This document shows positions 43,397 to 53,546 of a stretch of DNA of 64,000 nt, in pieces. The translations under genes and the position numbers were made by a program. Each line of letters opens with the position of its first letter. Within the stretch, counting starts at the first letter, position 1. This DNA comes from Butyricicoccus intestinisimiae. Lineage in GTDB: Bacteria > Bacillota > Clostridia > Oscillospirales > Butyricicoccaceae. The notes beneath the pieces were generated by a model. It searched no databases, was not told the DNA's origin, and saw nothing but the letters and a program-made list of their open reading frames with translations. The DNA is taken from the NCBI RefSeq assembly GCF_018918345.1, contig NZ_JAHLQI010000001.1, positions 248,001 to 312,000 of the forward strand, written 5' to 3'.

Positions 43397-45121
43397 ATGA
43401 AGAAAACTTTCAAACGGCTGGGAGCGGTGCTTCTTGCTGCGTTCATGCTGCTCAGCACAACCATCTGTGCGCTGGCAGATGAAAAAACACCGGCAAGCAC
43501 ATCGACGACTAGCGACACGATCACGCTGAAAGTCAGCAACGTCGCCGACGGCGATACGGTATCCGCGTATAAGCTTGTATGGTATAATACGAACGGAAAT
43601 GGCTACGAATTTGATGAAAGTTTCGAAAGGTACATTAACACCGAGAAAAAGAAACCTGATGCACAGGCATATCTGGCAGGTTTGGACGCCACAGGCGTAA
43701 ACACGCTGCTGGCAAGCTATGCAGCTAAGTGTAACGAGGAAAACTCGGGGTACACACTGCCGAATGATAAAATTGATAGTAAGGCAGCTAGTAACGACAC
43801 AGCTTCACTGGAAGGTTTGACGCCGGGTTATTATCTGCTGCTCACAAGTACGTCTCCAACAAACAACCGTATTTACATGCCACTTTCCGCTTTTGTCAAA
43901 ATGGACGGCAATGATCTGGTTGTTTATGCCGGCAAAAATAGCGATCCTTTGACAGCTGAGACGGACAAGTCGTATAAAGTCAGTGCCAAGGACGAAACTG
44001 GCCCGAACATTGACAAAAAGACCAATGCAACAAAGGGCAGCGAAGAAGCAACTTGGAAAGAAACCGCAGCTGCCGGTGTTGGCGAGACCGTTCGATTCTA
44101 TGTCCAGGTTAATATTCCGAAATATACGGATGGCACAAAGCTGAATCTGACGGTAAACGATACGCTGACCAATTTGGAGTATAAGCCAAATTCTGCAAAG
44201 GTTTATGCAGAAAAACCTGAATTAGATGCTAAAGGTGTTATTGGCAATCCGACGACAATAGACGACGCAATTAAAAACACAACAGATATTGCCGGAAAAT
44301 ACAATACCGAGACTGGCAAGCAGGATCTGAAGTTTGAATTGGATTATGAGAAGATCATGAAGGATGCTACACAGTTGAGAACAGTATATGTTTACTATGA
44401 AGCTATTGTAAAACCGGAAGCTGTTAAGAATGGGAAGAATGAAGGTACAAACGTTGCAAGTTTGACCTATTCCAACGCATCGAACCCTAAGTTTGATCAT
44501 ACAACCGATAAGGAAACTACCAAGGTGTTTAGTTACTACCTGAAGTTAAACAAAGTGAAGGGTGAGAAGACTGACTCATTGCATGGTGCAGAGTTCTCCG
44601 TTTATACAACGGAAAAAAGCGACACACCTCTTTCGTTTGTGAAAGTGTCGGATGATAATGGTAAAACGGAATACTATCGTCCGGCGGTAGGAAATGAGGC
44701 TTCTTCTACTTCTGCCGTAACAAAGATTGAAGCTGACTTCCAGATTCGCGGTCTGGACGCAGGCACCTATTATCTGGAAGAAGTTAAGACGCCGAAGGGC
44801 TACACCAAGCCGAAAGGTCGTTTTAAAATTGTAATGACATCGCAATTTGATGAGAATGGCGAGTATACCGGTAAACTGGACTCTAAGAAAGAACAGACTT
44901 ATATGGAAGCTGTAGAGGATGCTGATAAGAATTTAGTTTACGCAGGCTCTAGTGCTGATTCGAATCTAATGTATCAGTTCTCTGCAACAATCAAGAACTT
45001 CTCCACCCCGAATCTCCCGACCACGGGCGGTACCGGCACGGTGCTCCTGTCCATCGGCGGCGTTGTTCTGATGGCAGCAGGCGCATATCTGCTCTTCTTC
45101 CGCAAAAAGAAGGAAAATTAA
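43397..45121 (+). CDS. Major (shaft) pilin with isopeptide domains and LPTTG anchor
   Basis: 574 residues. Signal peptide about 1-28. An N-terminal domain ends with VVYAGKN (about 173-179), a possible form of the pilin lysine motif (classically VYPKN). An isopeptide-forming fimbrial domain (about 210-355; VGETVRFYVQVNIPKYTDGT) and a CnaB/SpaA-type domain (about 375-500; HGAEFSVYTTEK, GTYYLEEVKTPKGYT with the Glu of an isopeptide bond) follow. LPTTG at 540, a hydrophobic helix and RKKKEN tail complete the sorting signal. Polymerised by the class C sortase encoded next. Confidence 0.92.
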   Translation: MKKTFKRLGAVLLAAFMLLSTTICALADEKTPASTSTTSDTITLKVSNVADGDTVSAYKLVWYNTNGNGYEFDESFERYINTEKKKPDAQAYLAGLDATGVNTLLASYAAKCNEENSGYTLPNDKIDSKAASNDTASLEGLTPGYYLLLTSTSPTNNRIYMPLSAFVKMDGNDLVVYAGKNSDPLTAETDKSYKVSAKDETGPNIDKKTNATKGSEEATWKETAAAGVGETVRFYVQVNIPKYTDGTKLNLTVNDTLTNLEYKPNSAKVYAEKPELDAKGVIGNPTTIDDAIKNTTDIAGKYNTETGKQDLKFELDYEKIMKDATQLRTVYVYYEAIVKPEAVKNGKNEGTNVASLTYSNASNPKFDHTTDKETTKVFSYYLKLNKVKGEKTDSLHGAEFSVYTTEKSDTPLSFVKVSDDNGKTEYYRPAVGNEASSTSAVTKIEADFQIRGLDAGTYYLEEVKTPKGYTKPKGRFKIVMTSQFDENGEYTGKLDSKKEQTYMEAVEDADKNLVYAGSSADSNLMYQFSATIKNFSTPNLPTTGGTGTVLLSIGGVVLMAAGAYLLFFRKKKEN

Positions 45122-45135
45122 ACCATACATACCTA

Positions 45136-45171
45136 TCAAATCGCCGTGAGGGATTTTCCTTGCGGTGATTT
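45136..45171. other. Hairpin between pilin and sortase genes
   Basis: CAAATCGCC and a near-complement GGTGATTTG pair here, and a second stem GCTCTCTAA/TTTAGAGAGC follows at 45185-45207. No strong T-run. They may lower sortase expression relative to pilin. Confidence 0.45.
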
Positions 45172-45246
45172 GATGATATGGAGAGCTCTCTAAGCAATTT
45201 AGAGAGCCGTCCATATCAAGAGAATGCAAAGAAGGAGTCACACGGA

Positions 45247-46236
45247 TTGAAAGCACAAAAAGTCATTCGAATGATTTTTGCGATTCTCATATTTGGAGCG
45301 GGCATTGCCGCGCTGTTCTATCCGGTGTTTAGCGACATTTGGAATCAGCATCGTCAGAACAGCATGATGGATGACTATCAAGACACCGTGCAGCAAATGA
45401 CAGAGGAGGATTATTCCGCCTATCTCAAAGCGGCGCAGGACTATAACGCCACATGCAGTCAACAGATATATGATTCGTTTAGCGGGGAGGAGCTGCCCAC
45501 CGATGATTTGTATTGGTCTCTGCTCAATATCTCCGGTGACGGCATCATGGGCTACATAGAAATTCCCAAAATCAGTGTGCGTCTGCCCATTTATCATGGC
45601 ACTTCGGAAAAGGTTTTGCAGCAAGGCTTGGGACATTTGCTTGGCACATCTCTGCCGGTCGGCGGAAAGGGAACACATTGTGTTCTGTCCGGTCATCGCG
45701 GCTTGCCGTCAGCATTGCTGCTCACCAATTTGGATAAAGTCAAAGTGGGTGATGTGTTTTATCTGCATGTGCTTCATGATACACTCGCCTATGAGGTAGA
45801 CCAAATTCAAACGGTTGATCCGAGCGATGTAGAAGCACTGCAAACACCGGAAGATGGCGATTATGTAACCTTGATTACGTGTACGCCATATGGCGTGAAC
45901 ACCCAGCGGCTTCTTGTGCGCGGACGCCGCACGACCGTGCCGGAGAAAGCACAAGAAGTGACACCTGCGCAGCAGGTGCTGACGAGCTTTGGCTGGAAAA
46001 TATATGTCTTGCTTGCAGTAATTCTTTTGTTTTTATTGTGGTTGATTTTACTTTGGCGAAAACGGCGTAAAAAACGCAAAGCGAAACAGGAGCGTGAATG
46101 TATTGAGAAGGATTCTGACAATTGGAAAGTTATCGAAGAAGTTTTTGCTCGGTCTGTTGACAGCCGCTCTTCTGATTTGTCCGGCGACAGCAATCGAGAC
46201 GATACATACAGAACAGACAGGGAGTCTGACCATTAA
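45247..46236 (+). CDS. Class C (pilus-assembly) sortase
   Basis: 329 residues from TTG 45247, chosen because AAGGAG lies 9 bp ahead; an in-frame ATG at 45178 would put the leader hairpin in coding sequence. An N-terminal helix, then YIEIPKISVRLPIYHGTSEKVL (split), CVLSGHRGLPSA (catalytic His), TLITCTPYGVNTQRLLVRG (C212 and Arg). A C-terminal helix and basic stretch follow, as in class C enzymes. The last ~47 residues overlap the next gene in another frame and have an unusual S/D-rich composition. Confidence 0.92.
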   Translation: MKAQKVIRMIFAILIFGAGIAALFYPVFSDIWNQHRQNSMMDDYQDTVQQMTEEDYSAYLKAAQDYNATCSQQIYDSFSGEELPTDDLYWSLLNISGDGIMGYIEIPKISVRLPIYHGTSEKVLQQGLGHLLGTSLPVGGKGTHCVLSGHRGLPSALLLTNLDKVKVGDVFYLHVLHDTLAYEVDQIQTVDPSDVEALQTPEDGDYVTLITCTPYGVNTQRLLVRGRRTTVPEKAQEVTPAQQVLTSFGWKIYVLLAVILLFLLWLILLWRKRRKKRKAKQERECIEKDSDNWKVIEEVFARSVDSRSSDLSGDSNRDDTYRTDRESDH

Positions 46237-46819
46237 AAGCAGCTATGGCGGACAGCCATTAACAAACGTGCCGTTTGCTGTGTATCGCGTGGCAGATGTG
46301 TCGCAGTATGGAAGCTTTACCCTTCTGCCGCAATACACGGGCAGCAAGGCGGCGGTCAATCAGCTGACACAGGATGCTGCGATAGATTGGCGCAAGGCAG
46401 CGCAGCAGCTGCGCACATGGACGCAGAACCATGCCATCTCCGCAGATGCGCAAAAAAATACCGATAAAAACGGCACAGTGACGTTATCACAGCTGCGGGC
46501 AGGTTTGTACTTGGTGGTTGGTTCGGATACGAAAAGCAAAGGAAAAACATATTGCAGTGCTCCGTTTTTGGTCTCTGTTCCGGAATTGACAGAAAATCAA
46601 ACAGCATGGCAATACGATGTGACGGCAAATCCAAAAAGTGAACCGGAGCACACCAAACAGCCGGAGGACAAACCAAAAGATGACACCCCGACAAAAAAAC
46701 CGAAGAAAAATCTGCCGGATACCGGCATCCTGCAATGGCCGATTCCAGTGCTGGCGGGCAGTGGCTTGGCGCTCATGCTGATTGGCTGGAAGATGAAGAA
46801 AAACAATCGAAACAAATAA
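46094..46819 (+). CDS. Minor pilin with LPDTG anchor
   Basis: 241 residues from GTG 46094 (CAGGAG upstream; TTG 46103 is another choice). The signal peptide core is KKFLLGLLTAALLICPATA. A SpaA-like N-terminal domain (SLTIKSSYGGQPLTNVPFAVY, LRAGLYLVVG) follows, then a P/K/E-rich stalk, LPDTG at about 207 and a membrane anchor. The start lies 143 bp inside the sortase gene, because the signal peptide codons are needed; this is a long out-of-frame overlap. Likely pilus base or accessory subunit. Confidence 0.82.
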   Translation: MNVLRRILTIGKLSKKFLLGLLTAALLICPATAIETIHTEQTGSLTIKSSYGGQPLTNVPFAVYRVADVSQYGSFTLLPQYTGSKAAVNQLTQDAAIDWRKAAQQLRTWTQNHAISADAQKNTDKNGTVTLSQLRAGLYLVVGSDTKSKGKTYCSAPFLVSVPELTENQTAWQYDVTANPKSEPEHTKQPEDKPKDDTPTKKPKKNLPDTGILQWPIPVLAGSGLALMLIGWKMKKNNRNK

Positions 46820-46847
46820 AAAATATTGCTATAGGAATGAGAAGCAT

Positions 46848-47405
46848 ATGAAACATCGAATCGGCGCATGGCTTGTGCGTCTTGGTTGTCTGTGTATCTT
46901 GGCGGCATTGGTATTCCTAACGCATAATATCCGGGAAGAACAGCAGGTCGAGCAAGCAACAGACACTGCATTGACCGGTGTACAACAAGCCATTGCAGAC
47001 GGAGAAGGTGAGGCGGAAACAGTCACGGTTGACGGAGAACAATATCTGGGATATTTGTCCATTCCGGATTTGAACCTGACACTGCCGATTTTGAGCACAT
47101 GGGATTTCAACCGGTTGAAAATTGCACCGTGCAGATATTCCGGTTCTCTGACAGATGGCAAGCTGGTGATTGCTGCGCACAATTATGTCCGGCATTTTGC
47201 CAAGCTGTATACCTTGAAAAAAGGCTGCCGCATCGGCTTTACCGATACAGCAGGTCGAGAATATCGTTACACGGTGCAAGCAATCCAACGATTAAAGCCG
47301 ACAGACGGAGAACGCATGGTTTCCGAAGATTGGGATTTAACCTTGTTTACCTGCACATATCGAGGAAATTTGCGTGTTGCTGTTCGCTGTACACAAGAAA
47401 AATAA
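46848..47405 (+). CDS. Second pilus-locus sortase (small, class A/D-like)
   Basis: 185 residues. An N-terminal anchor helix (about 8-27) is followed by GYLSIPDLNLTLPIL, IAAHNYV (H111), TLFTCTYRG (C169) and RVAVRC (Arg). It lacks the class C lid and C-terminal helix. It may attach the finished pilus or the tip protein to the wall. The class assignment is uncertain. Confidence 0.85.
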   Translation: MKHRIGAWLVRLGCLCILAALVFLTHNIREEQQVEQATDTALTGVQQAIADGEGEAETVTVDGEQYLGYLSIPDLNLTLPILSTWDFNRLKIAPCRYSGSLTDGKLVIAAHNYVRHFAKLYTLKKGCRIGFTDTAGREYRYTVQAIQRLKPTDGERMVSEDWDLTLFTCTYRGNLRVAVRCTQEK

Positions 47406-47423
47406 TCAATCGAGAGGTGGAAA

Positions 47424-50400
47424 ATGAAATTGCATAAGAAAAATTGGACGGTTTTATTCACCATCTTTTGCGCTGTGCTGTGTCTGCATATGTTTGCGCG
47501 GGCAGCCCAGCCGACAAGCCGCAACGGAATCAATATAGACTCACACATTGTAGCGGCATCCATGGCATACCAAAACGGAGAAGAGTGGATTCCCATTGAC
47601 GAGAACACAAGCAATATTCCGGCAGATGCCAGATTGAAAGTGATTGTGTCGTATGATAACGTCGATGCCGATGACCTGCTGCAGCATGACAGAACGCTCA
47701 GCTATACGATTCCTGATCTATTTCAGGACACATCGGTTGCAACAAATACGATTTATGATGCAGAACGCAATAAAATCGGTGATATTACTGTTGATAAAGA
47801 GACAAAGCAGATTTATCTGACATTTACAGAGGAGTTCCTCAAAAAAGAGGAAGGAGAACACATCAAGGTCAGCGGCAACTTTACCTACTATACCTCCGCC
47901 AATCAGGACGAAGTTAAAAAGAAGCCGACGCAGGAAGTTCCCATCGGCAATACAACGATTCGTCTGAACTTTGAATCGGACAGCAGTGCGCGGCTAGGCA
48001 ATCTTCAAATTTTCAAGAGTGAGCCGTCCTATATAGAAGAAAACGGCGAACCGTATTTGATTTATACACTGACGGCGACAACAACAGATGACGCGATGCC
48101 GGAGGTAAAGGTTGTCGATACATTCACAGCCAATCAGTCATATGTAGATTCGTATGTCGGCGTCACCGGCACAGAAACGCAGGTTGCAGCCGGTGAAACA
48201 ACGGCACATACCCCGTATGAAACTGATACGAGCAAACAAAGCACGGTATATCTGGGTGCTGCTGTGACGAATGACAATCCGATTCCGCAGCCGGCGGGAG
48301 CCAGCGCACAAAATCCGGGCGTCATGGTGTGGAATATCGGCGGCATGGATGCACACGAAACGCGGACGCTGACGTATCGTGTGAAGCTGAAGCCTGAATA
48401 TATCGGCATACAGAGCCGCGGCACGATTACCAATCAGGCAAGTGCATATTCCAAGACCTATCCGCACGGCACGGCATTCGCTGCATTTACGCCTAAAACA
48501 AACGCACAAATCAAAAAGACGCTTGGCTCTTATCAGGCAGATGGAACCGGCGGCGGTACGCTGACCTATCAGATTTATGTCAAAGCAGACAGCAGCAATA
48601 CCTATACGCTGAAAAATCTGAAAATTCATGATAATCTGGCAGCGACAGATTCTTCTTTGTATCCGTATATTGAATATGTTTTGGACAGCTTCAAGCTGTA
48701 CAAGGGAAATACCGCAGACGAGAGCAAGAGCATGGATTTTCCGGCGAATAAGCATACCAACAAGAGCAATCCGGACATCACCAACTCTGACACCGAACAG
48801 AGAATGGATGCGTACATCGGTGACGTGGAACCGGGCGGCGAACGCGTTTTGACGTACAAAATGCATGTGAAGCCGGAGATGTTCACCAGCACAAACAACG
48901 AAATAAAAATCAAAAATACTGCCGCTGTATACTCTGACGATACAGTGAACGGCGGAAACAGCCAGTTTGCAAGCTCCAGTCAGGAAAAATCGTTGGGCAA
49001 GAAGGTCTGGAATAGAAAGCTCCAGAGCAGTGCCACGGCATATGAAAAGAAAATCACGGTGCCGGATAACGAGCTGATTTACAATACACAGCTCCAAGTA
49101 GATTCCTCCGCCGCACATAGCTTCTCTGTGCCGAAAGGCAGCTTTGAGTATCATGTTGTCGTCAATGAGGACGGCAATTGGGATCTTTCTTCCGCAATTT
49201 TCAACGATGCACTGAAAAACTATTACCTCAAGTACGCGGGATATCTAAAGATTGCTTATTATAAGGAAGGCCTAGCTACGCAGCCGTCCACAGATACAGA
49301 AGCTGCGAACCAGCTGCAAAAAAAGACCCCAGACAGTGTAAAGTGGATTGATATTCACGGACTCAGCAGCTTCACGCTCTCTCCAAAAGACTTGGGACAA
49401 AACGAAAAGGGCGCATACCTGCTGACATACTATGCGACACCGGAAGGAACCGATAATGTCACACAGGTAACGTCCGGCAATTCATTTGGCTTGAGCGGCA
49501 CAGGCATCGGCCCGAACGGCGAAAATGTGGTCATTGCGGGCGTAAATGTCTCAACATCTACCGTTATCGAGGGCGGAAAAAACTTTGAAGCGTCCAAATC
49601 CGGTTGGTATTATGATTACATCAATAAAACATCAAAGGGTGACGCTAAAAACGGTAAATTGTATTGGGTAATTGAAGTAAGCGGCAATGAAATTCCAAAG
49701 GGCACGGTATTCCGCGATGTGCCGAGCACCTCAAAGGGCGAAACGCATTGGATGCGCAGAGAAAGTATGGTAAACGGCGGTGTCTTTGTCGGAAAAATCC
49801 CGAATGGCAAAAGCTTTACGGAATATTACGGCAGCATCAGCGATGTGAAAAGTGACTCTGCCATGCGAAAGCTGTCCGGCAATGAGCTTAACAAAGGAGC
49901 TGTACCGGTAAATGCTGATTACAGCTGGGATGCAGCAAATAAATGGGCAGAATTTACGATGCGAAAAACGATTTCCCTCAAAGAGGGAGAACGCATGTAT
50001 ATCGTTTTCTGGACAGGACCTGCTTCTTCGATCGGCAATAGAGATGCACGTACATTTTGGAATGAACTGTATACGAAGGACAGTTCCTCTTCTGATTTTG
50101 TATCGCACGGCGATACCAGTATGACGGTTGCCGGCGCCGGCAATGACTTCAAAGAAACCGGCGGTGTGTATAATTTTGACGGCACGCAGTGGACAACACA
50201 AAATTCCATCTTGGGCAACACCGACAGAAAGCTCCTGAAAAATCAGATCACAGAGGGCGGATCGTATATTGACTGGCGCGTCAAGCTCAACTATATTGGC
50301 GTCACGGAAGGAACTGTGCAGGTAGAAGATCAGCTGCCGGAAGGTGTCGATCTGACCTATGTTCGCTATTTTTGGATTGATCCGAGCATTCGAAACAATG

Positions 50401-52403
50401 AAAGCGCACCGAGAACAGAAGAAATTCCGGAATTAGAGAACAATCCGGATTGGAAGCGTATGGAATTGACCGGAAATCTGGACAATGCTAATGTAAAATA
50501 TACGTGTATTTCGTATTATAATGCGAAAACAAGACAAATCCGAATGCAGGTCTCTAATCTGAAGAAAGGCGGAGATAAGGATAAGCGTTCGCTGGAAGTG
50601 CAGGTTGTTGCAAGGGTGACAGACGAAGCAGTGCTTTTGGATAATCAGTCGAAAAAACTTGTCAACACCATGACGGTTCGAAATGAGTCCGGCAAGACGA
50701 TTTCTACAGGCAGCGCAGTCGCTTCTGTAGGTCATGCTACGATTTCCAAATCAAAAGCGGATATTGTGGACGGCAAACTGCCGTTTACCATTACAGTCAA
50801 TGCATTGAGCGAAGATTTGCTCAAGGATTCCGATACCATTACCTTGGTAGACGAAATGCAAAGTCCGCTGCGTTTTGATCCGAGCTCCATACAGATTACG
50901 GACAAAAATGGTGCTGTCGTCACAAATCTTTCACCGAAGATTGAAACGACCAGCACTGGAGAAAAAATGACATTGACAATTCCGGACAATCAAAAATATA
51001 CGATTACCTACAAGGCAACGCTGAATGCGCCTCCGGACACGCCGATTTCCGTCAATAACGCGGCATATTGGTTCGGTCACAACAACAATATTGCAAAGAT
51101 TGAAAACACCACTGTTCAGTACCATGTAGAATCCACGGCATCTACACAGAACAGCCCTGTTCTCAAGGTAGAAAAGCTGGACAAAGACAACACAACCAAG
51201 ACGTTGGCGCATGCTGTATTTACTGTACAGAAAGCGGTTTACGACACAGCAAACCAGCAGTGGAAAGCAGAGTCTTCCAGTGCAGTGCATACTGCGGAAA
51301 CAGATGATACAGGCTTTGCCGTGTTTGGCAAGGATGAAACCTTGGAATACAATACCGTCTATTGTTTGAAAGAAACCAAAGCACCGGACGGATATGTACT
51401 GGATTCCACGCCAAAGTATATTGCCATAGCAAAAAAGGTCGGAGCAGTTGGAAACGAAACATATCCGGCGGAGCTGAACACATGGGCGAGTCAAGGTGTG
51501 GATGTGTACTATCTCAGCTCGATTTACTCGTATACGATGTACAATCAAAAGGGTTCTATCACGCTGGATAAGAGCTTCCTTTTCAGCAATGGACAGACAA
51601 TTCCAAATGGTAAAACTCCAAATCTGACCTGTTCGTTTGCATTGTATCAATACAATGGCGGCAACTATGATTACAGCAAGGCAAAGAAGCTGCAAACGTT
51701 GGAGATTACAAGCAAAGACGGCGTGCTTTCTTACCGAAACAATGGTGCTTCTGTAGAGAAGCCGGTGTTTACAAAGCTGCCGGTTGGCGGACAGTTTTGT
51801 GTTCTGGAGTTGGATCAGGCGGGAAATCCGTTAAAAAATGGAGCGACAGGCACTCTGGCGAATGGTACGCAGTATACCGTGACGTATGAGAATGCCGGAG
51901 AAGCTCTGACCGTTCAAGGCACGAAAGAGACCGTGGCAAAGATTCAAAATCGTTTCCGCATGGAGTTGATTTTGAAAAAGATCAATGCGCAGGGAGAGAC
52001 GCTTCCCGGAGCAGTGTTTGAAATCTGGAACGGAGACAACCTGCATGGAACGTATACCGTTCGTGCGGATGGAACCGTAAACATCTCTGATTTGGCAGAT
52101 GGAGAGTATACCATCAAGGAAAAGCAGGCGCCTTCCGGATATAAGAAACGAAACGATTCCGTTACCATTCGTGTGGCAGATGGCCAGATTTCTTATGCAG
52201 AAAGCAACAAGGGCAACACCTCCGATTGGCTATTGGGCAAGCCGAATCAAGAAAAGAACAGCTGTGTTTTGACTGTGACGAATGAACAACTCAAGTGGCT
52301 GCCGACAGCCGGCGGGCGCGGTCTGCTGCCGCTGACGCTCCTGAGCGGCGCATTGATTGGCGCAGGCGCTTGGATACTTGTTCGAATGAAACGCAGCAGG
52401 TAA
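47424..52403 (+). CDS. Giant tip adhesin with repeated isopeptide/CnaB domains, LPTAG anchor
   Basis: 1659 residues. A signal peptide (about 1-28) precedes a long region of DUF11/isopeptide-type beta-sandwiches (about 150-1230) with repeated L.YT.(T/V).. and ERVLTYKMHVKPE-like strands. Three CnaB-like domains lie near the C terminus: about 1243-1330 (KLDKDNTTKTLAHAVFTV, LKETKAPDGYVL), about 1372-1505, and about 1511-1585 (KKINAQGETLPGAVFEIWNG, EYTIKEKQAPSGYKK). LPTAG at 1626, a helix and basic tail end it. No von Willebrand A domain was noticed. Probably the pilus tip adhesin; ligand unknown. Confidence 0.88.
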   Translation: MKLHKKNWTVLFTIFCAVLCLHMFARAAQPTSRNGINIDSHIVAASMAYQNGEEWIPIDENTSNIPADARLKVIVSYDNVDADDLLQHDRTLSYTIPDLFQDTSVATNTIYDAERNKIGDITVDKETKQIYLTFTEEFLKKEEGEHIKVSGNFTYYTSANQDEVKKKPTQEVPIGNTTIRLNFESDSSARLGNLQIFKSEPSYIEENGEPYLIYTLTATTTDDAMPEVKVVDTFTANQSYVDSYVGVTGTETQVAAGETTAHTPYETDTSKQSTVYLGAAVTNDNPIPQPAGASAQNPGVMVWNIGGMDAHETRTLTYRVKLKPEYIGIQSRGTITNQASAYSKTYPHGTAFAAFTPKTNAQIKKTLGSYQADGTGGGTLTYQIYVKADSSNTYTLKNLKIHDNLAATDSSLYPYIEYVLDSFKLYKGNTADESKSMDFPANKHTNKSNPDITNSDTEQRMDAYIGDVEPGGERVLTYKMHVKPEMFTSTNNEIKIKNTAAVYSDDTVNGGNSQFASSSQEKSLGKKVWNRKLQSSATAYEKKITVPDNELIYNTQLQVDSSAAHSFSVPKGSFEYHVVVNEDGNWDLSSAIFNDALKNYYLKYAGYLKIAYYKEGLATQPSTDTEAANQLQKKTPDSVKWIDIHGLSSFTLSPKDLGQNEKGAYLLTYYATPEGTDNVTQVTSGNSFGLSGTGIGPNGENVVIAGVNVSTSTVIEGGKNFEASKSGWYYDYINKTSKGDAKNGKLYWVIEVSGNEIPKGTVFRDVPSTSKGETHWMRRESMVNGGVFVGKIPNGKSFTEYYGSISDVKSDSAMRKLSGNELNKGAVPVNADYSWDAANKWAEFTMRKTISLKEGERMYIVFWTGPASSIGNRDARTFWNELYTKDSSSSDFVSHGDTSMTVAGAGNDFKETGGVYNFDGTQWTTQNSILGNTDRKLLKNQITEGGSYIDWRVKLNYIGVTEGTVQVEDQLPEGVDLTYVRYFWIDPSIRNNESAPRTEEIPELENNPDWKRMELTGNLDNANVKYTCISYYNAKTRQIRMQVSNLKKGGDKDKRSLEVQVVARVTDEAVLLDNQSKKLVNTMTVRNESGKTISTGSAVASVGHATISKSKADIVDGKLPFTITVNALSEDLLKDSDTITLVDEMQSPLRFDPSSIQITDKNGAVVTNLSPKIETTSTGEKMTLTIPDNQKYTITYKATLNAPPDTPISVNNAAYWFGHNNNIAKIENTTVQYHVESTASTQNSPVLKVEKLDKDNTTKTLAHAVFTVQKAVYDTANQQWKAESSSAVHTAETDDTGFAVFGKDETLEYNTVYCLKETKAPDGYVLDSTPKYIAIAKKVGAVGNETYPAELNTWASQGVDVYYLSSIYSYTMYNQKGSITLDKSFLFSNGQTIPNGKTPNLTCSFALYQYNGGNYDYSKAKKLQTLEITSKDGVLSYRNNGASVEKPVFTKLPVGGQFCVLELDQAGNPLKNGATGTLANGTQYTVTYENAGEALTVQGTKETVAKIQNRFRMELILKKINAQGETLPGAVFEIWNGDNLHGTYTVRADGTVNISDLADGEYTIKEKQAPSGYKKRNDSVTIRVADGQISYAESNKGNTSDWLLGKPNQEKNSCVLTVTNEQLKWLPTAGGRGLLPLTLLSGALIGAGAWILVRMKRSR

Positions 52404-52451
52404 AAACTGTTTGTGTGTGCGCTGCGGACAGTGTCACTGGAATAAGACAAA

Positions 52452-52496
52452 AAAACTGCTTTAGCCGGTCTAAACCATGGCTAAAGCAGTTTTTTC
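52452..52496 (+). terminator. Intrinsic terminator ending the pilus operon
   Basis: CTGCTTTAGCC and GGCTAAAGCAG form a perfect 11-bp stem followed by TTTTTT. A-rich sequence on the left makes it usable for the convergent recombinase gene too. Confidence 0.85.
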
Positions 52497-52505
52497 ACCA
52501 AAATC

Positions 52506-53516
52506 TTATTCTTCTGATTTTTTGCGCTTAAACGATGCAAGCGGGTTGTTTCGCGCGGCATCGCGCATATTGGCATCATTGATATGTGTGTAAATCATGG
52601 TCGTGTTGATGCTGTCGTGACCCAAAACATCCTGCAGCGTGCGAATATCCGTTCCGTTCTTATACATCAGGGTCGCAGCGGTGTGGCGCAGCTTATGTGC
52701 AGAATATTTGGACGGGTCTAAGCCGGCTTTGGCGATGTATTTCTTGACCAATGCTTCTACCGATGTTTTGCGAATGCGGTTGCGCTTTTTGCTGATGAAC
52801 AGTGCGCCGGCATTTCCGGTGTCGTTGTTTGGTGTCAGTCTGTGCGGCAAATATTCATTGATGGCATCAATGCAGGCGTCATTTAAGTACAGCATACGTT
52901 CTTTGTTGCCTTTGCCGAGCACACGAATTTGATTTTCTTTGATGTCAGAGATATTGAGACCACATAACTCCGAAACACGAAGTCCGCAGTTGAGAAACAG
53001 CATCAAAATACAATAATCCCGCTCTTTGAATGGACCGTCTACCGATTCCAACAGTTCTACACTTTCTTCCATGCTCAGATATTTTGGCAGGGAACGGCGG
53101 ACGGACGGATATTCCAAATTTTGAATGGGATTGTGGTCGAGCAAATGCGCCTTGTCAGTGAGATACTTAAAAAAAGAGCGCAGGGCGGAGACCTTTCGCG
53201 CACGCGATGCCGCCATCAAACCAATTTCGCTGTTGTCGGAATTCATGTGTTTGGGGCGATCCTGTACGGTATACATCAAAAAATCGTAGGCATCGGATAG
53301 GGTAATGGTCTTGATATATGCAATATCAATGTCTTTGATTGGAATTTCATCAAAGGGAATATCATCAACTTCGCCGCGTTTTTGCTTGATATAGCGGAAG
53401 AACATGCGGAGATCCAGATAATATTCTTTCACCGTCTTGGGAGAGGAACCCTTGATCGTCTGTATATAGGACAAAAAGTCGTTTAAAACCTGCGGGGATT
53501 CGTGGTAGTGATTCAT
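52506..53516 (-). CDS. Complete XerC/D-type tyrosine recombinase
   Basis: 336 residues. A SAM-like core-binding domain fills about 10-130. The catalytic domain has all expected residues: R180 (NCGLRVSE), Lys near 202-205 (GKGNKER), H275 and R278 (HKLRHTAA), H300 (LGHDS) and the Tyr nucleophile Y309 (YTHIND). Slightly longer than XerC/D (about 300) because of an insertion near 85-105. It may resolve chromosome dimers or act on other sites. As the only intact tyrosine recombinase in the window it is a candidate to invert the 2752-3952 switch in trans. Confidence 0.9.
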   Translation of the reverse strand: MNHYHESPQVLNDFLSYIQTIKGSSPKTVKEYYLDLRMFFRYIKQKRGEVDDIPFDEIPIKDIDIAYIKTITLSDAYDFLMYTVQDRPKHMNSDNSEIGLMAASRARKVSALRSFFKYLTDKAHLLDHNPIQNLEYPSVRRSLPKYLSMEESVELLESVDGPFKERDYCILMLFLNCGLRVSELCGLNISDIKENQIRVLGKGNKERMLYLNDACIDAINEYLPHRLTPNNDTGNAGALFISKKRNRIRKTSVEALVKKYIAKAGLDPSKYSAHKLRHTAATLMYKNGTDIRTLQDVLGHDSINTTMIYTHINDANMRDAARNNPLASFKRKKSEE

Positions 53517-53546
53517 ATACTTGTACTCCTCAATGATAATGCTTCT

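Noticed and set aside
45178-45246. Longer ATG start for the class C sortase
   Set aside because: The segment contains a perfect hairpin and lacks sortase-like features; a ribosome site lies before TTG 45247.
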